Shown in pieces: positions 36,093-46,095 of a stretch of 64,000 nucleotides of DNA. Made by a program: the position numbers and the translations under genes. Source of the stretch: Symbiodinium natans (taxonomy: Eukaryota > Sar > Dinophyceae > Suessiales > Symbiodiniaceae); NCBI GenBank assembly GCA_905221605.1, contig CAJNDS010002124.1:844921-908920 (forward strand), read 5' to 3'. The notes beneath the pieces are model-generated. The model saw nothing but the letters and a program-made list of their open reading frames with translations, made no database searches and was not told where the DNA came from. Within the stretch, counting starts at the first letter, position 1, and the number at the start of each line of letters is the position of its first letter.

Positions 36093-37970
36093 ATTAGGGT
36101 TTTGGGTTTAGGGCAACACCGTTTGTTGTTTACAAAGGGACATGCGGAGGTGGCGTCCCGCGGGGGACAGTGACGATCTCAGTTTCAATAGGAGCCTAGA
36201 CATGGGTTCACGCTGTATCGAGCAGGAGTCGCTTCAGCAACCCTGTGAACCCTAAACCCTGAAAGGGTTTAGGGTTTAGGGCTAGGGTTTCGGGTTTCGG
36301 GGACACCCTAGACCCAATAAAACCCATCAATTTGTGACATCTCCGCATAAATCAAGCTTGGCTCAGGGCCTCCTTGGGGGGCCGCTGGCAGTCAGTCTGC
36401 TTAACTTTCGTACATTCCATCCATACCCCGCTCCTGGCAACTCGTGGCCGGGGCGATGTGATCCTCGGCCTTGATGTTTAGGGTTTAGGGTTTAGGGTTT
36501 AGGGTTTAGGGTTTAGGGTTTAGTTTAGGGTTTAGGGCTTCGGGCTTCGGTTTTTGGGCTTAGGACATCTCCACTTTGGGCCTCAACGAGCTCTCTACAT
36601 GCATCCATGCAGCCTCCAGACGTGGTAAAAAAGGTTGCATCAGGACCCCCCAAACCGAACCCTAAACCCTAAACCCTAAGCGCTAACCCCCTAAACCCTG
36701 AACCCTTAACCCCAAATTGTAAGAAGCAGGCAACAGCCTGCACAGCTCTTTGTGTATTTGTCCCAACCCGGAACCCTGAACCCTGAAACCGCACCTTGCG
36801 AATCACCCCAAACCCTAAAACCCTGAACCCTAACCCCTCTCGACCCCGAAGCCCCGAACCACCAAAAGTCGAAAACCCTATACACCTGAACCTCAGACCC
36901 TCAACCCCAACAATTTGTGCTGCAGCGTCACGCCTCCACCACCGAAGCCATCTACTTTCTAACCCAAACCCTTAACCAGGAACTTTAAACCCGAAGCCCT
37001 GACCTCAGGAAAGCCGAGTGCAGTGTGCTTCAAGCTAGACAGACTTAAGGGGTAGACTTAAGGGGTCCTTAGTATAGAAATCAAGATCCCTGTGAGCCCG
37101 AACTCCTGAAAACCTTACGCCCTAAACCCCTAAACCTGCTCTACGCCCTCAACCTCAAACCCCGAACTCCAAAACCCCAACCCTAAACCCTCGACCCGTG
37201 GAACTGCGCATCTCAGACACGCCCAAGGCAATGGCGGACGCTGTGTTCAACGCTTGCCGGGCTCCCGAGGATAGTTTAGGGCTTCGGGTTTAGGGTTCAG
37301 GGTTTAGCTAAACCCTAAACCCCAAACCCTAATCCCTAAATCCTAAACCCTAAACCCAAAACCCTATAGGGTTTAGGGTGAGAAGCCGAGGCTGGGGTCT
37401 GATAGGGATCCGGGATTGGGGCTTGTAGGGTTTGTCATTAGGGTGCGGGTTTACTTCGGGCTTATAAGCATGTGCTGCGTAGGGTTTATACGGTTTGGGG
37501 TTTAGTGTTTAAGGGTTGGTTGGGGTCTGAGGTTTACAAGATTTTCTTATGGTTTGGGTCCGGGTTAAATTCGGGCTTCTAGGATTTAATTCGGGTTTCT
37601 AGGGTTTGGGATTTGGGATGTATAGGGTTTGATTACTGGGTAGGCATTTCGGACATTTTGTTTTTTTTTTGCTTTTTTCTTTGTTCTGGGCAAGGGTTTA
37701 TGTACAGGGTTATTTGCCTGTGAGTTTTCAGTGCTTTGGGTTCAAGGCGCTTCCCAAAAGCAAGTGTGAGACCAGTGCCAGGTCTCCCATTTGCTCTTGG
37801 GAAGTGACAGGCTCAGGGTTGGGGGTCAGGAGCAACCCATGAAATCCCGATCCCAAACCTTCAGGGTCATGCCCTCAGCCCTGTTTCATGCGCATCATCC
37901 TGGACGACTTCGACGCCATGGAGGCCCGGCGCAACAGGGTCATCAGTTTTGAGCAGCCTGCATTTGGAGG

Positions 37971-38666
37971 GACCGACCTGGTCCTGGGTGACCGATCTGG
38001 TCACCCGTGACCGATCTGGTCATTCCTAATAATAAGTGGTGGTGGGGCGGGGTGTGGGTGGTTGGCGGGCCTGGGGGGGGGGGGGGCGGAAGGTGGGTGG
38101 CATGGGCGTGGGGGGGGAGGGGGAACATTCACTTAATTACCTGGATGTGAGGGTCAGGAGAAATGGTGGAATTATATTAGAATCTGTTGCGGGCTGGGGT
38201 GGTGCGTGACCGATCTGGTCATTGCAAGGTGACCGATCTGGTCTCCCGTGTGTGGGGGGGGGCGGGGGGGGGGGGGGGGGCAAAAAAAAAATGAATTGAA
38301 AGGGTCCCATTAAATTGAATTTCTTGTTTACAAACCTTAAGTCATTCTGAACTTAGCAAGTTGTTAAAATCACGTGGAAGGATGGTAGGTGACTGACGCG
38401 TTTCTTGTGTGGGAGGTCCATTAATTAATAAATACCAATCATATATACTCGTCTACTAAGACTTATGACAAATCAAACTAGAACTAGACTGGCATAACAG
38501 CAGGGTGCATTAACTGTGGAGGTGACCGATCTGGTCGCTTCTTGGCGTGGGCGAAATTATTTGAGTTAATTTCTGAAATCACAAATGTTAAAGTGTTAGT
38601 GGTCAAATGATGGAATGTTGGCAAGTGTAAAAGTGATGGGTGGGGATGACAGTGACCGATCTGGTC
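37971..38666. repeat. Cluster of GACCGATCTGGTC motifs
   Basis: A 13-bp quasi-palindrome centred on GATC. Copies lie at 37,971 (one mismatch), 37,990, 38,009, 38,208, 38,231, 38,524 and 38,654. The first three are spaced exactly 19 bp apart. Most are preceded by GT and followed by A or T. The same 13-mer occurs four more times at 45,326-45,991 and nowhere else I noticed. It could be a protein-binding or recombination site; that is inference. Confidence 0.85.
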
Positions 38667-38799
38667 ATTTCCTTTGCGGTGGCGGGCAGGGTTAGGGGCG
38701 GGTCCTTTGGAGGATGAAAATTAAACGACTGATGAGTAAGAAAGTCAGCAGGCTCAGATGATTGGTAGCTTTTTATACACTCTTGACTGGTGGAAATAT

Positions 38800-39140
38800 G
38801 GATAATGTCATTATTTTGTTACTATAAGTATAAAATACTTATTATTGATTCTATTGTTATGATTATTCCAAATTAATGATCTATTCTTGGTATTATTCTT
38901 GTTATCAGTATAAAATTAAATTATTGTTATCATTATTATTCTTATAATAATTATCGTTTACTAGTTTTTCTGATTCTGTTTATTATCACCGTTGTTATCA
39001 TCATTATTCTTAAGATTGTTATGATTATGATTGTTGATATTATTCCTATTTTTCATTTAATTTAAAATTTAGTATTGCTACCATGAATATTAATAACTAT
39101 TATTGTTATGATGATGATGATGATTATTATTGTTCAAGTT
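38800..39140. repeat. AT-rich ATT/GTT tract
   Basis: About 340 bp of degenerate TATTATTATTGTTATGATTATT-like sequence, far more AT-rich than its surroundings. A smaller similar tract lies at about 2,905-2,985. No gene. Confidence 0.85.
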
Positions 39141-39195
39141 AGTAAGAGTTAAATGCGTGCAGTGCCGGGGTCATTGTTAGATAGTGCAGTAACGG

Positions 39196-39256
39196 AAGTT
39201 ATTAATCCAAAGATTTCCCGGGTAACGGAAGTTATTAGTCCAAAGATTTCCCGGGC
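39196..39256. repeat. Tandem duplication of about 33 bp
   Basis: Two adjacent copies of a segment GTAACGGAAGTTATTA followed by ATCCAAAGATTTCCCGGG (first copy) or GTCCAAAGATTTCCCGGG (second copy). Near-identical, so recent. Confidence 0.9.
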
Positions 39257-39989
39257 TGCTTGAGAAGTAATTTCAAATGTAACGGGGAGAGAGGAAGTGA
39301 CAACATTCTTAGTGCTGATAATATGATGGTTCGGGCGATAGTGTTATATCATGTCCCCGGTCACTCACTGACCGGCAGTCCATATCATATATAGATTAAA
39401 TATTTCTGAGTCTGAACACAAGCTGAATTATTAAATTATTTGTTTATAGCGAGTGGAGGTGGTGGGGGATTTTTGCAGAGGTGTGCGGCGAGGGAGTCCT
39501 GAGGGTCATATTTGGAGGGTGGTGGGCAAGCCCCTAGTTGCCCACTTGCGCTGGCAGGCAGCCTGCGCCCGCCGTGCCACTCCAGGGCCGCCTGCCGAGG
39601 CCAGAGGGTCATTCACGGGTGGGATCAGCCTGGGCATAGTGTACCTGACAAACCATAATACTCTTACTGCCATAATTTTAAAAGCCACAACCCCCAAACC
39701 CTATATAAGCCCATAATAAGGCGGATTTCTGGGCGTTCTTAAACTTAGACACGTTGTGTGTAGGGTTGAGGTCAGGGCAGACTCAGGGGTGTCAGGCCTT
39801 CATCATAATTCAGGGTCAGACACACCTCTTCATGCAAGCCCATGAGGCTCAAAGGACACTGACAAGTCTCATGTCAGTGTCAGGCGTGTCAGCAGCACGC
39901 AGCAAGCACGCACACACACACACACAGAGACAGAGACGGGGGAAGGGGGGGGGGGGAGAAAAAAAGTTTCACCAGTCACCCTAAGGGTC

Positions 39990-40309
39990 ATGGATCGTCC
40001 GCGCCCTGAGAAGCAGCAGCAGAAGAAGAAGAAGAACAAGAGGGGTGGAGAAAAGTGTCGCAAGAAGCGTTTCAAGAAATTCCTGAAAGCAAGACATGGC
40101 GAACCTTGGGTCAAAACGGTCTTAACTTTTGCACTTATTGTCATCAAGTTGTTTGCCAGCCATAACCGTATTGATTTAATTGAGCTGCTTGATGAAGCCG
40201 GAGTGCAGCTCAGGTAATTCTGGAAGGGTCAGAAGAGGAGGAGTCTGGTGATGCTGGGGAAAGGGCTCCGCCAGGTCCAGCTCCAAGCGCGCATGGACAG
40301 CAGCTATGA
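39990..40309 (+). CDS. Small basic protein with acidic tail, two exons
   Basis: The proposed start ATG overlaps an AGGGTCATGG word. The N-terminal exon (39,990-40,118) is extremely basic, with Gln/Lys runs followed by a CRKKRFKKFLKARHGEPWVK segment. An intron with GT-AG ends (40,119-40,213) joins in phase to a second exon reading VILEGSEEEESGDAGERAPP and stopping at 40,307-40,309. Predicted length is about 74 residues. If the intron is retained the protein instead stops after 75 residues. No family recognised; the charge pattern suggests a nucleic-acid-binding or nuclear protein. First of a same-strand array. Confidence 0.45.
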
Positions 40310-40389
40310 ATGTTTATATTTTCAGAAATAAGGCGTTCCGTGCAGGGTTGTTGTTTGGTCTGTGTTGATGAAGCCACAAGGCGTCGCTT

Positions 40390-41350
40390 ATGGCGTTGTC
40401 GTCGAAGGCTCCACCGCCTGATGCGATTCCACTGCCGTCAGGGCCGTCAGGGTCAGCAGCGCCTGAGATTGAGGAGGTGCCGCTTCAGCCACCAGCTCCA
40501 GACTATAATATTGTGGGGGACTTGGTAGGGGGCTGCGCAACCCCGATACCATCGCCATCACCATGGTCAGATACAGAGGAGCCTGTTGTGCCTGCTGCGT
40601 TGCCTATGGCTTCTGCCCCCCCCCCAATTCCAGGGGCTTCCACTTTGGTGCCACTGCCTGCTGCTGCCAGTGGCGAGCCTGAATCCGCACCACCTCCTCC
40701 AAAGCGGAAACAGTCACGGAGCCCGGAAGGGTCAGCACCTTCTTCAGAGTCCTCATCCAGCTCTTCCTCAGACTCAGGGCCAGAGTTAACGCAGGAGCAG
40801 CGCCTGGAGGCCATGGTCGAGGAGACCATTGCAAAGCACCTGCCAAAGGCTATTGCCAGGGCCACAGCTCAGGCCCAGCGCAATGTGCCGTGGCATAAAT
40901 CATTGGCGAACTTTTGGAAAGCTGGCAAACCTTATGAACTTTCTTAAGTTTCCCCTTATATTTAATTCCGATTTGCTGCATTTTCAGACAACCCAGGCGC
41001 AGCAACTGATTGCAAAGGAGAAGGCTGCGGCCAAAGCAGCCAGGGCCAAAGCAGCCAGGGCCAAGAAGGCGGCGGAGCGAGAGGCCAGGGTCACGGCAAA
41101 GCAGCAGGCGCCTGCCGTCGCGCACCAGATTGATGGCTACTTGCTCGCCGTGCAGCACATGAGGGGCCAATCCCTGAACAGGGCCATCCCTGGCACAGAT
41201 ATGCAGCCCAGGCCCAGGCAACGAGGCACAAGCTCAGGGTCACAACCCAAACCTCCTCCTCCTCCTCGTCGTCGCGCAGGGTCAGGATCATCAAAGGCAT
41301 CGACGCCCAAAGGGGAATCTTCCCCGATCCGACCGGCGTTGCCAAAGTAA
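40390..41350 (+). CDS. Pro/Ser-rich protein with Ala/Lys helix, two exons
   Basis: Starts MALSSKAPPPDAIPLPSGPS in the first exon (40,390-40,920). The first 100 residues are Pro/Ala-rich, then PPPPKRKQSRSP, then a Ser run (about residue 120), then a Glu/Ala-rich helix. A GC-AG intron (40,921-40,987, AAA|GCTGGC to TTTTCAG|ACA) keeps frame; without it the frame stops after PYELS. The second exon is a long Ala/Lys/Arg helix (AKEKAAAKAARAKAARAKKA) followed by a Pro-Pro-Arg-Arg basic tail. Predicted length is about 297 residues, mostly disordered or coiled coil. No enzyme family recognised; nuclear or structural by composition. AGGGCCA and AGGGTCA words sit inside its codons in more than one frame. 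Confidence 0.6.
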
Positions 41351-42093
41351 AAACAAGATGCTCTGAACAAGCAAACCTGCAATGCCTTGAGAATAAATCT
41401 TGTTGCATGAACTTGGAACCTCCTCAGATATTTTGCTTCTCCCCCGCCTCATTACAATTAGTAAATACCTGTGAAGAACCGCCTGCTGTGTTGTCACGTG
41501 GGTCGCCCGTTTCCCTTTCATGTTGTGCAGGCAGCCCTCCGGCGCGCCTTCGCAGGCCTGAGGGTCAGTCTCTGCAAAGGCAGCTGGAAGTTTCTGCGTG
41601 TGTGCACATGTCAGTTCTTGTAGGCAGTGCAACTGCAAGTGGCTGCCAGGGTGTGCTAGGGTTACATGTTTTGCTTTCCTGTGTGAGCTTCCTGCTGCCA
41701 GGTCGTCGTCTTCCACGGTCAGACCTCATCTTCATGATTGAGGTGCCATTCCCGCTGCATTTTGCACTTCAGTTTTGCTCAGGGTCGGTCTGCTTAGATT
41801 TTTCGTTGCAGCGTGTTCACTGCATGAGCCATTGTCGACGCAGTGTCAAGGGTCAACTGACACGTTCTGAGTGCCAGTGAGCTTTCAAGACTAAGATTAT
41901 AATCATGTGAGCTTTCAAGACTAAGATTATAATCATGTGAGCTTTCAAGACTAAGATTATAATCATGTAATTCATAAATAGCAATTAATAGTAAGGCAAG
42001 ATTTGCACTTGCAATAAATTTCAATCTCTATCGTCGTGGGCAGCAGTCTTCTTGTCAAAATCTTTAAAGAAAAACTTAAAGTTGTTTCCCGCA
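41351..42093 (+). other. Intergenic or unresolved exon region
   Basis: A long open frame (41,407-41,880) is Cys/Ser/Leu-rich and does not look coding. A different frame around 41,530-41,620 reads AALRRAFAGLRVSLCKGSWK and is more protein-like, so an unassigned exon is possible. GGGTCA words occur at about 41,571 and 41,849. The 30-bp triplicate follows at 41,879. Confidence 0.3.
41879..41968. repeat. Three perfect tandem copies of a 30-bp unit
   Basis: Three adjacent copies of TGAGCTTTCAAGACTAAG followed by ATTATAATCATG, identical except for the last base or two. They lie about 125 bp upstream of the next proposed start codon. Non-coding; perfect identity implies very recent expansion. Confidence 0.95.
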
Positions 42094-44471
42094 ATGTCCG
42101 GAAACTGGCAGGGTCAGCAGTGGGATGGTCAGGATGGGTGGCAGAACTGGGATGGATGGTCGTGGTGGCAGCCAAGGGGTGCTCCGACTCAGTGGACGCA
42201 GGGTCAGCAGCAAGGTGACGGCCAGGGTCACTGGGGTGTTCAGGCCAGGGCGAACGCGCTTCATGATGGCCGCCAACTCCGCCGGAGCCAGACTCAGCGA
42301 CAAGATGCTGCCCAGCACACCCATCAGGGTCAGCAGCACCAACCTGATGCCCAGCCCAAGCAGACCCCTCGAGGAAAACCGCACCCAAAGAGAAAGGATG
42401 CAGCAGTGGATAAGACAGTCATCATTGACACGTCTGCGCCTGCGCCAGGGCCAGGCACCCCTCTTCAGGGCATTCCGGCGCATATGATGGATTCTGGGCA
42501 GGGTCAAGGAGGTGCATCTGCGAGCGGCCATCAGCCTGGAGATGGCGCTCAGCAGTCTGGTCCAGTCCAGGGTGGAGGTGGCACTCACCAGCCTGGTCCC
42601 GTCCAGGGTGGAGATGGCGCTCCGCAGCCTGGTCCAGCCCAGGGTCAAGCTGGCGCCCCGCAGCCTGGTCCAGCAGGCCATCAGAGTGGAGACGGCGCTC
42701 CTGGTCTTCAGGGTCAAGATGGTGCGCAGCAGACTGGTGGCGCCCAGCAGCCTGGTCGAGGCCACCAGGGTCCAGATGGAGACGGCGGAGACGGTGCTCA
42801 GCAGCACTCTCAGGGTCAGTTTTGGCAAACTAGACCACCCTGGCCACGGACCACGCCAGTGACACAGTTTGCTGACCGAAGCCGCGCTCAAAGTGTGCCT
42901 GCGTGGCGTTACAACACCAGGGTCCCACGGCAGTACGACGGCGAATTGTCCAGGCCTCCACGGCAACTTGGTGATGAGGAGTTACGCACGGTTGGGTTTG
43001 TGTTCTGTCTGAGTCTAAGCCTAACAGACTACATGTTAAGTGCCTCCTCCTCAGGCAGGGTCAGACGCGCCCGCAGAACTGGCAGCCATCAGAACTGCTG
43101 CAGTATCTGCCACCGAACTTCCAGCGCGTCGCAGAGGAGCATTTCGACAGAGGGGGTCAGCAGGTTTCAAGGCTTTGTTAGTCTGCTTTGACTTGACAAG
43201 AAAAATATAAGAACAAAAAAAACCCTAAACCCTGAAGCCTGTTTTAAACGTAAAGAACCATCCTGGATCCCCAAGGTTCTCTACTTGCTTTTCAGGGTCA
43301 ACCGCAACTTCGCGGGCGACGTCTGTAAGCACCTGCGGGACCGCCCCACGGACGAGCTCCCGAAGAACCCCTCTGGCTGGGTCATCAACGCCGCTGCAAA
43401 TGTTATGGGTGGTATGCGCCAAAGCTTTGATGACGGTGATCCAGGGTCAGCCTTGAGGGCGGTGGCGGCCCTGGATGTCCACATCGTCAACGAGGCCACC
43501 AGGGTCATGACGCTTGTCTCAATTAATTCCAGTAGTATTTGTTCAATGTAATTTGTCTAACAGTTAACAAGCTAACTTCGCCCCCTCCCCCCCCCCACAC
43601 ACGCCCGCCGCCCAGGACTGAGATCCTCACGGATGTGGGCCTCGATGTCGACCTGTACATCCACCAGCTGCGCTGCCTCTATTGTTTCAGCGCTGAGGGT
43701 CATTTGCGGGCCTCGATCATTTTGACACTGGGTCACAAAATTGCAATTTTTCAATTTTGTTACTTAACTGTTAGCTGTGCTGTTATTATAATGTCACTGT
43801 TGTTAGTTGGGTCTGTGGGTTTGCCAAGGACCACTGCAATCCAGGCTCGCTATCGGTCGCCGCAGCCCCTGGACATGTGGTTTTCCAGCCGCGTGGCGCA
43901 CGAGCAGACTGCAGTTGAGAATCGCTCCGTGTGACAGGGTCACAGTCAGCGTATACTGAGACTGGGTACTTCAAGTAATGTGATAGCTTGGTCAGCATAT
44001 ATAGTCTCTGTGCCCCTAGTTACTCACACTGCAGCAACTGCACAGTGCAAGGGTCATATTTTGCGTTCACTGCCGCCCAATTTTGCATTGAACGCCGCTG
44101 GCGATGTTAATTCGCTGCTGTGAGGTCAGGGTCAGCCGCAACATGAAGTTCTGATTAAGTTGCAGTCAGATGATGTTAATACTAAGCTGGCCTGTTACTT
44201 GGATGTGTGCTTCCTGGCTCCACAGCGCTGCTGCTTCTTCCCAGGAAAAAAGGGTGTGCTGTATTGACAGTGTAGATTCCTTTCTGCAGTCCATTGGGAT
44301 CACGCATCAATTTCAGTTGCACGCAGGTGCCTTCAGAACAGCGCGGTGGAGGGTCGCACGGCCCTTTATGCCCAGGCGGGGCCTGTTGTCTCTAGTTCGG
44401 AGTGCAGTAGTGAGTCAGGGTCACAGTTCATCTTTGCGAGCACTTCTGTTGCCTGTGCGGCTTTGGTTTAA
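42094..44471 (+). CDS. Trp/Gln/Gly-rich protein with unknown C-terminal domains, multi-exon
   Basis: Start chosen at MSGNWQGQQWDGQDGWQNWD. The first 300 residues are low complexity: Trp/Gln/Asp-Gly at first, then a Gly-Ala-Pro-Gln-Gln repeat (PGPVQGG-type). Introns that restore frame: 42,991-43,058 (GT-AG), 43,160-43,295 (GC-AG) and 43,512-43,615 (GC-AG). They reveal ordered segments such as QNWQPSELLQYLPPNFQRVA, FAGDVCKHLRDRPTDELPKN and ILTDVGLDVDLYIHQLRCLY. Further probable exons lie near 43,827-43,935 and 44,129-44,276 (KLACYLDVCFLAPQRCCFFP), and the last reads GRTALYAQAGPVVSSSECSS to a stop at 44,469-44,471. Downstream splice sites are unresolved. No family recognised; the two-part layout (disordered N-terminus, folded C-terminus) recurs in neighbours. 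Confidence 0.55.
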
Positions 44472-44984
44472 AGGACCCTCCGTAGCGTTGGTGCTTCAGA
44501 ACTACTAAGCGGAATAACAGCAGATTTACATGTGCAATGCAGACTGGGTCAACCCAACAAACCATGAATAAGCAACTTGCACCCTACACCCTAAACCCAG
44601 ACATCCTAAACCCTAAACCCCGGACCCTGACCACACCTTCACCTTTCTCTGCCATCCTTCCGCCCAGGCCCAGGCTTTGGGTTGACTCCACTGACTGCCG
44701 AGGTCCAAGTCAGTGGAATCAGCTGGCTTGCAGTGAAGGTGTTGCCGGCCCCACCCGAGATTATTCAGTGAAGCAAGCAAGGGTTACTGGGTTCGTCTGC
44801 TCTGGTTTATTTAATATTTTAAGACCTACTTATTTTATAAGAATGTCTTGCCGGACACTTGTCAGGAGCACTGACCTCCCCACTCCTCCTCCTCCTAAAG
44901 CACCTTCGCAGGACCATCAAAGTAGCTCTTGGACTCTTGCAAAACCATGTGAGTATTGCGCGGTGGGGCCCAGCGTCTGGGCGT

Positions 44985-45120
44985 GTGGGTGTGTGTGGGG
45001 GTGCGGGGGTGTGGGGTGTGGGGTGTGGGGGTGTGGGGGTGTGGGGGTGTGTGTGGGGGTGTGGGGTGTGTGGGGTGTGGGGGTGTGGGCGTGGGGGGGG
45101 TTTGGGGGGTCTAGGGGGGT
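44985..45120 (+). repeat. G-rich GTGTGGGG minisatellite
   Basis: Irregular GTGTGGGGGTGTGGGG units with G runs of four to eight on the + strand. It could adopt G-quadruplex structure. Gly/Val/Trp/Cys frames across it are artefacts. Confidence 0.9.
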
Positions 45121-45536
45121 GGGGAGGTTGGCGTTGGGGGATGGGTGGGATGGGGGTGGGAAGGTAAATTTAAAGGGGAGTTACATGGCAGGCCAACCCG
45201 GACCCCGGCACCGGGTCCCGGCGCCGGGACCCGGTGCCGGGGTCCAAGCCTTCTTACTATTGAAAAGTACTTAAAACCTCTTCCAAATTGAAAAGGGTCA
45301 CTGGACTGAGAATTAAGACTAGCTGGACCGATCTGGTCTGTGCCGTTTTTAAATTCTAGCAAATTATAAAGGAAAAGGGTCACTGTACCGAGCGGGCCCA
45401 ACAAGTAAGACTAGCTGGACCGATCTGGTCTGTGCCGTTTGGGTTTTGCTGGGTCCCACATTGACAGGGGAGGCGGGGGCAGAATTCATACAAGCATTGT
45501 TTTTGTCTTGGATGTAGCTAGCCCCTAAAACTTGGG
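45084..45536. repeat. Segmental duplication, copy 1
   Basis: About 453 bp duplicated at 45,637-46,095. In order it holds a G-rich stretch, a 46-base perfect palindrome (45,200-45,245), a GGGTCA word, GACCGATCTGGTC (45,326), another GGGTCA, GACCGATCTGGTC (45,418), and a tail TAGCTAGCCCCTAAAACTTG. No gene. It may be a non-autonomous mobile element or a tandem duplication. Confidence 0.85.
45200..45245. repeat. 46-base perfect palindrome
   Basis: Starts GGACCCCGGCACCGGGTCCC, centres on GGCGCC and ends with the exact inverse complement. Very GC-rich and able to extrude a stable cruciform. Copy 2 (45,749-45,807) has gained a 13-base internal repeat. Confidence 0.95.
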
Positions 45537-45636
45537 GATGATTCATCGCTGAGAGTTTGTTGTCAGTTTCGAAAGGGCTTGTTCAATGAATTGTCAATTG
45601 TGGCAATGACAAGTCCATTCCTCCTTGACGACAAGG

Positions 45637-46095
45637 GTGGGCGTGGGGGGTTTGGGGGTCTGGGGGGGTGGGGAGGTTGGCGTTGGGGGATGGGTGGGAT
45701 GGGGGTGGGAAGGTAAATTTAAAGGGGAGTTACAAGGCAGGTCAACCTGGACCCCGGCACCGGGTCCCGGCGCCGGGTCCCGGCGCCGGGACCCGGTGCC
45801 GGGGTCCAAGCCTTCTTACTATTGAAAAGTACTTAAAACCTCTTCTAAATTGAAAAGGGTCACTGGACTGAGAATGAAGACTAGCTGGACCGATCTGGTC
45901 TGTGCCGTTTTTAAATTCTAGCAAATTATAAATGAAAAGGTCATTGTACCGAGCGGGCCCAACAAGTAAGACTAGCTGGACCGATCTGGTCTGTGCCGTT
46001 TGGGTTTTGCTGGGTTGCACATTGACAGGGGAGGCGGGGGCAGAATTCATACAATCATTGTTTTTGTCTTGGATGTAGCTAGCCCCTAAAACTTG
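45637..46095. repeat. Segmental duplication, copy 2
   Basis: Copy of 45,084-45,536, a few percent diverged by eye. It retains the two GACCGATCTGGTC words (45,888 and 45,979) and the palindrome, here 59 bases long because GGGTCCCGGCGCC is repeated. It ends exactly where the first exon of the next gene seems to begin, so it may supply that gene's 5' region. Confidence 0.85.

Larger units (their letters stand above)
29071..37820. other. Gene-poor region with telomere-like blocks and degenerate CCCTAA-rich DNA
   Basis: Contains blocks at 29,182, 29,345, 30,100, 30,873, 31,077, 32,110, 35,137, 35,335 and 36,475, with two family-2 MITEs. About 34,600-35,140 is dense degenerate CCCTAA/CCCAAA sequence, as if an old block had decayed. 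About 37,400-37,740 has degenerate GGGTTT words. About 33,480-33,930 and 34,020-34,500 are unique stretches; I see no secure gene in either. Confidence 0.6.
37821..39989. other. Transition region: motif cluster, G runs and AT-rich tract
   Basis: Telomere-like blocks cease before this region. It holds eight copies of the GACCGATCTGGTC word or a close variant between 37,971 and 38,666, long G runs near 38,070-38,115 and 38,255-38,280, an ATT/GTT-rich stretch at about 38,800-39,140, a tandem duplication at 39,196, and a CA microsatellite followed by a G run near 39,908-39,957. GGGTCA words first become frequent here (about 37,823, 37,859, 37,935, 38,148, 39,502, 39,605, 39,812). No gene is convincing; the frame at 39,453-39,716 is Arg/Ala/Gly-rich without a domain. 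Confidence 0.6.
44472..46094. other. Intergenic repeat region between genes
   Basis: A short telomere-like remnant sits at 44,580-44,625. A GTGTGGGGGTGTGG minisatellite occupies about 44,985-45,120, followed by two near-identical segments (45,084-45,536 and 45,637-46,095). The unique stretch at 44,640-44,960 shows no clear gene. Confidence 0.6.

Noticed and set aside
1..37800. A true chromosome end inside the window
   Set aside because: Telomere-like blocks are short, internal and in both orientations; no single oriented array reaches the window edge.
42076..42966. Minus-strand frame of 296 codons
   Set aside because: It is antisense to the Gln/Gly/Pro-rich exon of the + strand gene. Composition bias of that exon keeps the opposite strand open. 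All convincing exons here are on +.
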